Shown one piece after another: positions 24,815-33,600 of a DNA stretch of 64,000 nucleotides; the first letter of the stretch is position 1, and each line of letters opens with the position of its first letter. The notes beneath the pieces are model-generated. The model did not search any database and was not told the origin of the DNA. It was given only the letters and a program-made list of their open reading frames with translations. A program made the translations under genes and the position numbers. Source of the stretch: Micrococcaceae bacterium Sec5.1 (GTDB taxonomy: Bacteria > Actinomycetota > Actinomycetes > Actinomycetales > Micrococcaceae); assembly GCA_039636795.1 (NCBI GenBank), contig CP143430.1, forward strand, positions 4,216,001 through 4,280,000, given 5' to 3'.

Positions 24815-24912
24815 TGTGATCTTCTCCTGAAGGTCTTGTTCCCAAAGACGTCCGATGACGGATCGTCCGGCTAACCATCGGCCGCATGTAGAGGCGCGGC
24901 TGGGCTGGGGAA

Positions 24913-26079
24913 CTAGTCAGGAGATGAGCCGGGATCGAAAGAAACCGGCTTTGGATGATCTTCATTGCTGGCCGCTGCTGGACCAGAAAGTGTGTCTGCA
25001 GGAACGATTAGCGCCCCATGCAGGAAGGCTGCGGCAGGGCTCGGCGGCCCGTTTTGTGAGGTACCCGAGCCCGCGCCGGTGACACCAAGAGGTGTCGTTT
25101 CCGGGTCGGCCGGCAGCTCGGCTGGAACCTCAGGTTCGACGATGACAGAGGCGCCGATTACGGCACCAGGTGAAGCAGGGGCAAAACCTCGCGCCAGAGC
25201 AAAGGTCAGTGAAACGTCGGCATTGAGGGTGGGCGGAGTTGTCCCGAGGGGCAGGCCAGCGGATTCGGTCCCCGAACCGCCGGCTGAAGCCGTTGGTGAA
25301 GTCCCGACGGCGGCCGGCAGCGCAGCTCCAGCACCCGGCGTCGCGGGGAGCATAGGGCCACCGCCGCCCAGGAGCGGTGGAAGCAGGCTCCCGGGTCCAG
25401 CAATCGGAGGCAAGGCGTTGCCGACAGGCGGGAGGACACCGTCGATGACCTCAACAATTGGGGCCACAACAGGGTTGGTCACGCCCGTGACCGGGTCCAG
25501 GCCAACTGGTTCCAGGACATTATTTACCGGAGGAACAACCGCCTCGACGGCGTGGTCAATGGTACCCGTGGCTGGTTTAACCACCGTATCCACAACGTTG
25601 CCGACCGTGTCGTTGGGCACTACCCGGTTAACCACGGGTAGTTTGGCGATGACTTTGTCCGCGGACTCCGCAACCTGCTTAACCACCGGGGTTACAGAGG
25701 GAACGTGCACGGTTATCGGTTGCGTCGGGACAACCGCTTTGGCGGGAGCCGGCAGGGGTACGTTCGGAACCGGGACAGTGACGACCGCTGCGGAGGGGTT
25801 AGGCCCCACGGAAGTTGCAACGGACGCGGCCGCCTTCTTGACCGCACCCGTTGCAGCACTGAGTGTCTTATTGGTTTGGCTGCTGGCGGTGTCGGCTGAT
25901 GAAACGGCTGACGACACTGAAGACGTCACTCCGCCCAACAGCGAATGGTTATCAGTGATGCCGGAATCGGCGCTGGCAGCCGTCGCGGACAATGCCATCC
26001 AAATTGCGGTACCGGCGCCAGCGATCATGACGGAGCGGAGAATCTGAGTAGCGCGCGGAATTACGCGAATGGCCTTCAT
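24913..26079 (-). CDS. secreted Pro/Val/Ala-rich protein, 388 aa
   Basis: A signal peptide (about residues 1-37, ending TAASA-DS) is followed by SGITDNHSLLGGVTSSVSSA and an Ala/Ser helix-rich part. A long Val/Pro-rich region follows, with many PVV and PPV motifs (such as VVNRVVPNDTVGNVVDTVV and PPVNNVLEPVG). The last 130 residues are Pro/Ala/Ser-rich and disordered. There is no membrane anchor or sorting signal. The ATG at 26079 has GGGGGG upstream. It sits directly upstream of the chaplin-like gene on the same strand and may be part of the same surface layer. No enzymatic domain is seen. Confidence 0.72.
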   Translation of the reverse strand: MKAIRVIPRATQILRSVMIAGAGTAIWMALSATAASADSGITDNHSLLGGVTSSVSSAVSSADTASSQTNKTLSAATGAVKKAAASVATSVGPNPSAAVVTVPVPNVPLPAPAKAVVPTQPITVHVPSVTPVVKQVAESADKVIAKLPVVNRVVPNDTVGNVVDTVVKPATGTIDHAVEAVVPPVNNVLEPVGLDPVTGVTNPVVAPIVEVIDGVLPPVGNALPPIAGPGSLLPPLLGGGGPMLPATPGAGAALPAAVGTSPTASAGGSGTESAGLPLGTTPPTLNADVSLTFALARGFAPASPGAVIGASVIVEPEVPAELPADPETTPLGVTGAGSGTSQNGPPSPAAAFLHGALIVPADTLSGPAAASNEDHPKPVSFDPGSSPD

Positions 26080-26195
26080 CTCGACACCCCCCAGGTAGCC
26101 GCAAACCGATGGTCGATTTCATCCTAGGACTGGTGTTGCCCAATAGTCCATGGGGAGGCGGTAATCAAGATGACAAATTTGTCAGTAACCTTCAT

Positions 26196-27083
26196 TTATG
26201 AAGAAGGGTAAAAGCCAGTCTTCTCGGGTCCAAAGTCGGGCGTTGCCAGGGATCCGCCAGCAGCCCTTCCATGCTGGGCATTGGTTTCCTGGAGCCGTTT
26301 GATGAACCAGCGCGACTGCTCCGGTCCATAAGGCAGCACCGGGATGGCCTTGGTTGCATCGTTGGGCATATCGCGGATGGATTGGGTTGCCTGTCGCACA
26401 GCAGTGCTCATGGTGTCGGCCATGGTCTTGACGAATTCGTCGCTCGCAGGCTTGCCGTGACCCGGAACCAGGAACTCGTACCGGTGACGCAAAGCGGAGA
26501 TGTGCCGGAGGACGTCGGCCCATTCCTCGGGATACGAGTCCTCAAAGGAAGGATGAGCGCCGTGCTCGACGAGGTCGCCCACGAACAGCGTTGAGTTGGT
26601 ACCCACCAAGAGGTCACCGTCGGTGTGGGCGCGGCCCAGATAGAACAGCGTGGCCGTAATTCCGCCGAGGTCCACCAGAACGGGCTGGTCGCCAACGATC
26701 GCGTTCGGAACAACGATGTCGACGGCGTCGCCCTCCCCCGCGGCCATCTCCGGTTCGTTGGTGGCGACGAAGCGACGCTGGTTGTCGGCGTCGCGCTCTA
26801 TGGTTGCCGCGCAGTTGGCGTGCGCCCAAAACTCTGTCACGCCGTCGTCGGCAAAAACAGCGTTACCAAAGAAGTGGTCGTAGTGCGCGTGGGTGTTCAC
26901 TACCACCAGCGGAAGCTGGGTCTTTTCACGGACAGCAGCGAGGATCTCGCGGCCTTGGCGCGGGCCACATCCGGTGTCGATGACCATGGCGAGCTCACTG
27001 CCCACCACAAGCCCGGTGTTGAGTAAGGACCCCTCGGTTTCCAAGACGTAGTTGTCCGTGCCAAGTTCATGCCAAGCTGACAA
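26196..27083 (-). CDS. metallo-beta-lactamase-fold hydrolase, 295 aa
   Basis: An MBL-fold enzyme. The zinc motif THAHYDHFFGN lies at about residues 64-74, with further ligands in GRAHTDGDLLV (about 150) and VPGHGKPA (about 206). It is a single-domain protein of usual length for the glyoxalase II/hydrolase-like branch, cytoplasmic, with no signal. The start is a TTG at 27083 with CGGAGAAC at good distance. The substrate cannot be named; quinol-type or thioester hydrolases look similar. It lies alone between two surface-protein genes. Confidence 0.88.
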   Translation of the reverse strand: MSAWHELGTDNYVLETEGSLLNTGLVVGSELAMVIDTGCGPRQGREILAAVREKTQLPLVVVNTHAHYDHFFGNAVFADDGVTEFWAHANCAATIERDADNQRRFVATNEPEMAAGEGDAVDIVVPNAIVGDQPVLVDLGGITATLFYLGRAHTDGDLLVGTNSTLFVGDLVEHGAHPSFEDSYPEEWADVLRHISALRHRYEFLVPGHGKPASDEFVKTMADTMSTAVRQATQSIRDMPNDATKAIPVLPYGPEQSRWFIKRLQETNAQHGRAAGGSLATPDFGPEKTGFYPSS

Positions 27084-27191
27084 TGAGTTCTCCGTATCCA
27101 GTGCAATCCGGCGATGTTCAGGCCTCGATTCTACCCATGCGCAGCTGGGAGAAGCCGGAATGACCCGGTGGCAGGTGAACTCGGTGCCGGA

Positions 27192-27948
27192 CTAGAGGAT
27201 GGCTGTCATGACGTTCCAGCCGGACCCAATCTGGCGGGCAGCAAGCCAACCACCCGAGCCGTCGCCAGGGTACAACCACAAAACCCCGGACCCGTCACGG
27301 GCAACAACGTCAATTTTGCCGTCCCCATTGAAGTCCCCAGGGCCTTCAATAGCGGTCATGACGTTCCAGCCGGACCCAATCTGGCGGGCAGCAAGCCAAC
27401 CACCCGAGCCGTCGCCAGGGTATAACCACAAAACACCGGATCCATTGCGGGCAAGAACATCAACCTTGCCGTCCCCATTGAAATCACCGGGGCCCTCAAT
27501 AGCGGTCATAACACTCCAGCCGGAACCAATCTGCCGGGCAGCAAGCCAACCACCGGAACCGTTGCCCGGGTAAAGCCACAAAACACCAGTGTTATCGCGG
27601 GCAATTACATCTGCTTTGCCGTCCCCATTGAAGTCGCCGGGTGCCTCGATCGCGGCCATCCCATTCCAGCCAGTACCGATCTGACGTGCGGCAAGCCAGC
27701 CACCGGAACCGTTGCCTGGGTACAGCCACAAAGCACCGTTCGCGTCCCGCGCGATGACATCCATCTTGCCGTCACCGTTGAAGTCACCGGGTGACTCAAT
27801 GGACGTCATGGCATTCCAGCCTGCACCGATCTTGCGGGCGGCAAGCCAGCCACCAGAACCGTTGCCCGGGTACAACCACAAAACACCGCCGCTGTCCCTG
27901 GCAAGGACATCACTCTTGCCGTCGCCGTCGAAATCAGTGATTTTTTGA
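27192..27948 (-). repeat. five 150-bp FG-GAP/VCBS repeats in protease gene
   Basis: Units are 150 bp long and about 85-95% alike by eye. They encode the same module as the five units at 34563-35305 of the giant gene. Confidence 0.88.
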
Positions 27949-29621
27949 ACTGAGTTCTTGAAGGTGAACTTCCACTCAACCACTACTGCCGGGACCAACG
28001 CATTATCCGCAAGAGCCCTTGCAGTAACAGTCACTGCCCCACTGCCCGCGTATGTGCCAGGGGCAAGAACCTTTCCGCCTACCAAATATTCAACGCCGGC
28101 CGAGGTGGGAATCGTGTAGGTATCGTTCGAGGTACCGTCCCGGTCTGTGAATACTACCGGCGCAGGCGTCACCGGAAGGTGCCCACCAAATGTGGTGAGC
28201 GCTGCGGTGGCATCAATCAAACCGGCGCCACATCCGGCAGGGCAGCCAGCAGGAAGTGGTCGCGACGAGTCCTTCAGTTGCTGTTCCAGGTGCTCCGGGG
28301 TGAGAACAACGCCCTCTGCCGAAAAAAGGAGAGCCGCAAGGCCTGCCACATGAGGGGCCGCCATGGACGTTCCCTGCATAAACGCATAGCCGGGCGTGCC
28401 CTGCGTGGTTGTCCCTGAGTTGTAGGTGGACAAGATACCGTTCAAGGCCGAGGAACTCATCTCGCCCCCGGGAGCAGTTACATCAACGGCGCTCCCGTAG
28501 TTGGAGTACGACGCCTTTGCCCCGGTCCTGTCGCTGGCGGCAACGGCGATGACATTCGGGCAGTTTGCAGGACTGGAATCGGCGGCGGGACGACTGGAAT
28601 TTCCAGCAGCAACTACTACAACGGCCCCAACGTTATGGGCGTAATTGATCGCGTTTTGGTAGGTGTCAGAGCACGGCTTGATGCCACCGAGACTGAGGTT
28701 GATGACGCGCGCCGGGTTGGGATTGATTGGAGCCCCGGTAACAACGCCGCCTGCCGCCCAAATGATTCCATCTGCGATATCCGATGAGTACCCGCCGCAG
28801 GCACCCAGCGCCCGAACCGGAAGGATCTCAGCCTTCGGGGCAACACCGGTTACACCGTAAGTGTTGTTGCCGATGGCAGCGATTGTGCCTGCCACGTGGG
28901 TTCCATGCCAGGAAGAATTTATCTGCGGGCTGCCCACCCCGCATTCATTTGCTGTTGACCAATCCCCGGGATCTGTAGGATCCGCGTCCCTGCCACTCCC
29001 GTCCCGGGCATCGGCGGCGTCGGACATCATGTCGTAGCCGGGCAGTACATTGGCGTCGAGATCCACGTGACTGGTGATCCCGGTGTCCACTACTGCGACG
29101 ACTACGCCTTCACCATGGTTGTATTGCCACGCCCCGGAAGGTCGAATGCCGGCCAAATCCTCCGAGAGATCCCACTGCGAGGAGTAATAGGCATCATTCG
29201 GATCAGCCGTCACCTGCATGATGTCGTCGGCTTCGGCGTAGGCAACGTTGGGATCCGCACGAAGGGTTTTCAGGAAATCCTCGGCTTTTGTCCCGGAAAG
29301 GGCCTTGGCAAGTTTGATGACCTGGCCGCCCGCTGCGTTCGGGTGCGAGCTCTGGGCAACGACTCCGAGCTTCATGGCCGCGCGACCTGCAGCCTGCTCC
29401 ACGGCAGCCGTAGCCGCAGCCGCTTTGGAGTTGTCGCGCAGCCCGACGATGAACTGGTCCGTTGCCGCCTCGGGTGCCGCCTGGAGTGATTGTGGGGTGC
29501 TCGGGATGATGTCACTATCTCCCGCTACTGCCGGCTGTACGGCCAGTCCCCCGGTAATGAGGAGTGTGGCCAGCGCGAAGCCGACGGTCCTCAAGGATCG
29601 CAGTGGGGAGATTTTTACCAT
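27192..29621 (-). CDS. secreted subtilisin-like serine protease with five FG-GAP/VCBS modules, 809 aa
   Basis: A signal peptide (about residues 1-33) and an inhibitor I9 propeptide (about 55-137, DQFIVGLRD to YAEAD) precede an S8 catalytic domain. The catalytic residues are Asp179 (VVDTGI), His239 (HGTHVAG), Asn341 and Ser419 (GTSMAAPH). A linker domain (about 520-600, VVFTDRDGTSNDTYTIP to EWKFTF) is the same module repeated ten times in the giant protein at 30623. Five FG-GAP/VCBS-type modules of 50 residues (DFNGDGKxDVxARD, then LWLYPGNGSGGWLAARQIG) end the protein, probably as a calcium-binding propeller-like domain. The ATG at 29621 starts the signal peptide. Likely an extracellular protease. 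Confidence 0.9.
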   Translation of the reverse strand: MVKISPLRSLRTVGFALATLLITGGLAVQPAVAGDSDIIPSTPQSLQAAPEAATDQFIVGLRDNSKAAAATAAVEQAAGRAAMKLGVVAQSSHPNAAGGQVIKLAKALSGTKAEDFLKTLRADPNVAYAEADDIMQVTADPNDAYYSSQWDLSEDLAGIRPSGAWQYNHGEGVVVAVVDTGITSHVDLDANVLPGYDMMSDAADARDGSGRDADPTDPGDWSTANECGVGSPQINSSWHGTHVAGTIAAIGNNTYGVTGVAPKAEILPVRALGACGGYSSDIADGIIWAAGGVVTGAPINPNPARVINLSLGGIKPCSDTYQNAINYAHNVGAVVVVAAGNSSRPAADSSPANCPNVIAVAASDRTGAKASYSNYGSAVDVTAPGGEMSSSALNGILSTYNSGTTTQGTPGYAFMQGTSMAAPHVAGLAALLFSAEGVVLTPEHLEQQLKDSSRPLPAGCPAGCGAGLIDATAALTTFGGHLPVTPAPVVFTDRDGTSNDTYTIPTSAGVEYLVGGKVLAPGTYAGSGAVTVTARALADNALVPAVVVEWKFTFKNSVQKITDFDGDGKSDVLARDSGGVLWLYPGNGSGGWLAARKIGAGWNAMTSIESPGDFNGDGKMDVIARDANGALWLYPGNGSGGWLAARQIGTGWNGMAAIEAPGDFNGDGKADVIARDNTGVLWLYPGNGSGGWLAARQIGSGWSVMTAIEGPGDFNGDGKVDVLARNGSGVLWLYPGDGSGGWLAARQIGSGWNVMTAIEGPGDFNGDGKIDVVARDGSGVLWLYPGDGSGGWLAARQIGSGWNVMTAIL

Positions 29622-29780
29622 GGTTGGGCATCCTAGAACGGCGACTGAGCTCGGTATGGCTTGTCGCGGGCAACTGGAGACCACCAGCTGACCCCCACAG
29701 AAAATTGTACGCAGAGGTGGCAGCACTTTCGGCCAAGTCTTTTGCGAGGATTTGTCGAGGATTTGCCGGGCAAAGAGTAG

Positions 29781-29805
29781 GACCCCGATTGACCGAATCG
29801 GGGTC
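29781..29805. terminator. terminator hairpin after the bkdC fragment
   Basis: GACCCCGATT and AATCGGGGTC form a perfect 10-bp stem with a 5-nt loop, 26 bp beyond the stop of the truncated bkdC copy (29832). It is unrelated in sequence to the hairpin after the intact bkdC. Confidence 0.78.
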
Positions 29806-29831
29806 GCGCAGCTTGGCTGTCTGTCTCGCGC

Positions 29832-30326
29832 CTACATATCCGCGAGCGCTCCACCCGGGTTCTCGATGGCGTCGGCCACGTACCGGAGGAAGCCGGCCGC
29901 GGTCTCGCCGTCGCACACCCGGTGGTCGAAGGCAAGGGTCAACTCGGTAACCTTGCGGACGGCAAGCTGACCGTCGACTACCCACGGCCTGTCGATGATG
30001 CGACCCACGCCGAGCATCGCAACCTCCGGGTAGTTGATGATCGCGGCGGAGCCATCTACTCCGAACACACCATAGTTGTTCAGCGTGAACGTGCCTGAGC
30101 CGAGTTCGGTTGGGGTTGCCTTGCCGTCACGCGCCACGGCGGTCAGACGGCGGATCTCGGCATCCAACTCGCGGGCGCTCAACTGGTGTGCGTTCCGAAC
30201 AGACGGGACCACGAGACCGCGATCTGTCTGTGCTGCGAAACCGAGGTTGATTCCGTCAAAACCGACGATCTCCTGGGAGCCGTCTTCCCCGAGTTCAAAG
30301 CGCGTGTTCAGGGCCGGGTACTTTTG
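29832..30326 (-). pseudogene. truncated duplicate of the bkdC 3' end
   Basis: The frame encodes the last 164 residues of the E2 acyltransferase (KYPALNTRFELGEDGSQEIV to the FDHRVCDGETAAGF active site and the GGALADM end). There is no lipoyl or binding domain. It aligns without gaps to 36109-36603 inside intact bkdC. By eye about 26 of 495 bases differ, nearly all silent, with only three or four amino-acid changes (for example FEL/FEV and VVDGQ/VVGSQ). Upstream homology stops abruptly at GGCCGGGTACTTTT, where phage-like sequence begins. Without a start it is presumably not expressed as E2. The silent divergence suggests both copies evolved as working genes before coming together. Confidence 0.88.
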
Positions 30327-30576
30327 CGGCTGTGTAGGTGCATTGGGCGGCCTTGCATTCCTCGCACCGGCACGCGGTGGTGTACCCGGACATGATGCCG
30401 TGGTTACCGAGCATCGAATCGGACTCCATGTGAGCCATTTCCCTTTGCAGCTCTGCACGGACCAAAAAGTAATCCCTTGAAACTTTATCCTTCGCTGTCA
30501 GGATGTGTCCCCGTGACGGGAGAGTTGCTTTCGCGCGAATATTTACCAGGGGGCGAACTGACCTGCAAGTGTCCAA
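30295..30576 (-). pseudogene. phage-like small Cys-motif protein, truncated by the bkdC junction
   Basis: This frame contains NHGIMSGYTTACRCEECKAA, which resembles small actinophage proteins with an HGTxSGYxxxCRCxxCxxA motif. It is preceded by a helical SRDYFLVRAELQREMAHMES. At 30326 the frame runs into bkdC sequence in the wrong reading frame (KVPGPEHAL), so the natural C-terminus is lost. The true start is unclear; an ATG at 30438 is possible. It is a likely remnant of prophage or mobile DNA. The family match is from memory of the motif and is not certain. Confidence 0.4.
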
Positions 30577-30622
30577 TAGGATGAATGAACGTTCAAGTTC
30601 CTGTCAATATTGGGGGTTATAA

Positions 30623-33600
30623 GTGCACAGAGTGACACGCTTCCTTGCCATTTGTGTTGCTACCGTGCTCGGTGTTGGCACGTTCGCATCGCCAGTTCTG
30701 GCGGCGGATACGACGAAGCCCGCTTTGTCTTCGGCTTCGCTGGCGTCTGCAAAAACACTTCGTGTGGGGGATATCCCGCGGATCAATTGGACTGCCACTG
30801 ACGACAATCCGATCTCGAGTATGTCGTTCGGCATGTACGCACCTGATGGGCGCTTCAAGACTCTTAACGTGCGCAGCAACAACATCACCACCAGTGGACG
30901 AATCTCCTCCGGAACCGCTGCTGGCGAACCGGTCGATAATCTTTCCTGGCCAGAGGGTGAATACCGAGTCACCTTCGCACAATTCACGGACTTGGCCGGC
31001 AACATGACCGACACCAGGAGCGACACCGCCCTTTCAGGAGGCGTCGATTTCCAAGCACTCAACTTCACGGTCGCAGGAACCGTGGCGGATACGACGAAGC
31101 CCGCTTTGTCTTCGGCTTCGCTGGCGTCTGCAAAAACACTTCGTGTGGGGGATATCCCGCGGATCAATTGGACTGCCACTGACGACAATCCGATCTCGAG
31201 TATGTCGTTCGGCATGTACGCACCTGATGGGCGCTTCAAGACTCTTAACGTGCGCAGCAACAACATCACCACCAGTGGACGAATCTCCTCCGGAACCGCT
31301 GCTGGCGAACCTGTCGATAATCTTTCCTGGCCAGAGGGTGAATACCGAGTCACCTTCGCACAATTCACGGACTTGGCCGGCAACATGACCGACACCAGGA
31401 GCGACACCGCCCTTTCAGGAGGCGTCGATTTCCAAGCACTCAACTTCACCGTCGCAGGAACCGTGGCGGATACGACGAAGCCCGCTTTGTCTTCGGCTTC
31501 GCTGGCGTCTGCAAAAACACTTCGTGTGGGGGATATCCCGCGGATCAATTGGACTGCCACTGACGACAATCCGATCTCGAGTATGTCGTTCGGCATGTAC
31601 GCACCTGATGGGCGCTTCAAGACTCTTAACGTGCGCAGCAACAACATCACCACCAGTGGACGAATCTCCTCCGGAACCGCTGCTGGCGAACCTGTCGATA
31701 ATCTTTCCTGGCCAGAGGGTGAATACCGAGTCACCTTCGCACAATTCACGGACTTGGCCGGCAACATGACCGACACCAGGAGCGACACCGCCCTTTCAGG
31801 AGGCGTCGATTTCCAAGCACTCAACTTCACCGTCGCAGGAACCGTGGCGGATACGACGAAGCCCGCTTTGTCTTCGGCTTCGCTGGCGTCTGCAAAAACA
31901 CTTCGTGTGGGGGATATCCCGCGGATCAATTGGACTGCCACTGACGACAATCCGATCTCGAGTATGTCGTTCGGCATGTACGCACCTGATGGGCGCTTCA
32001 AGACTCTTAACGTGCGCAGCAACAACATCACCACCAGTGGACGAATCTCCTCCGGAACCGCTGCTGGCGAACCTGTCGATAATCTTTCCTGGCCAGGGGT
32101 GAATACCGCGTCGGTGGGAACCTTGTCCGCACAATTCACGGACTTGGCCGGCAACATGACCGACACCAGGAGCGACACCGCCCTTTCAGGAGGCGTCGAT
32201 TTCCAAGCACTCAACTTCACCGTCGCACCGCCGATAGTGGTGACTCCGGCTGCGGTTGTGTTTACGGACAGGGATGGCACGAAGGACGATGTGTATGCCG
32301 TTCCTGCTACCGCGGGGGTGGACTACCTCGTCGGTGGGAAGGTTGTTGGTGCCGGAACATTTCCGGCGGTCGGCACCGTGATGGTGACCGCGAAAGCGAA
32401 GACTGATTATGTTCTTGCTGTCGGTGCGGCCGCGTCCTGGTCTGCGACGTTCAAGGCCACCCCGTTCGTGGTGACTCCGGCTGCGGTTGTGTTTACGGAC
32501 AGGGACGGCACGAAGGACGATGTGTATGCCGTTCCTGCTACCGCGGGGGTGGACTACCTCGTCGGTGGGAAGGTTGTTGGTGCCGGAACATTTCCGGCGG
32601 TCGGCACCGTGATGGTGACCGCGAAAGCGAAGACTGATTATGTTCTTGCTGTCGGTGCGGCCGCGTCCTGGTCTGCGACGTTCAAGGCCACCCCGTTCGT
32701 GGTGACTCCGGCTGCGGTTGTGTTTACGGACAGGGACGGCACGAAGGACGATGTGTATGCCGTTCCTGCTACCGCGGGGGTGGACTACCTCGTCGGTGGG
32801 AAGGTTGTTGGTGCCGGAACATTTCCGGCGGTCGGCACCGTGATGGTGACCGCGAAAGCGAAGACTGATTATGTTCTTGCTGTCGGTGCGGCCGCGTCCT
32901 GGTCTGCGACGTTCAAGGCCACCCCGTTCGTGGTGACTCCGGCTGCGGTTGTGTTTACGGACAGGGACGGCACGAAGGACGATGTGTATGCCGTTCCTGC
33001 TACCGCGGGGGTGGACTACCTCGTCGGTGGGAAGGTTGTTGGTGCCGGAACATTTCCGGCGGTCGGCACCGTGATGGTGACCGCGAAAGCGAAGACTGAT
33101 TATGTTCTTGCTGTCGGTGCGGCCGCGTCCTGGTCTGCGACGTTCAAGGCCACCCCGTTCGTGGTGACTCCGGCTGCGGTTGTGTTTACGGACAGGGACG
33201 GCACGAAGGACGATGTGTATGCCGTTCCTGCTACCGCGGGGGTGGACTACCTCGTCGGTGGGAAGGTTGTTGGTGCCGGAACATTTCCGGCGGTCGGCAC
33301 CGTGATGGTGACCGCGAAAGCGAAGACTGATTATGTTCTTGCTGTCGGTGCGGCCGCGTCCTGGTCTGCGACGTTCAAGGCCACCCCGTTCGTGGTGACT
33401 CCGGCTGCGGTTGTGTTTACGGACAGGGACGGCACGAAGGACGATGTGTATGCCGTTCCTGCTACCGCGGGGGTGGACTACCTCGTCGGTGGGAAGGTTG
33501 TTGGTGCCGGAACATTTCCGGCGGTCGGCACCGTGATGGTGACCGCGAAAGCGAAGACTGATTATGTTCTTGCTGTCGGTGCGGCCGCGTCCTGGTCTGC

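Noticed and set aside
24965..26047. 360-codon plus-strand frame opposite the secreted Val/Pro-rich gene
   Set aside because: The minus strand has a good ribosome site and signal peptide. The plus frame is low-complexity Gly/Thr/Ala sequence.
30604..32280. 558-codon open frame on the minus strand opposite the 381-bp repeats
   Set aside because: Same effect of tandem repetition. It has no family features, and the sense strand is clearly coding.
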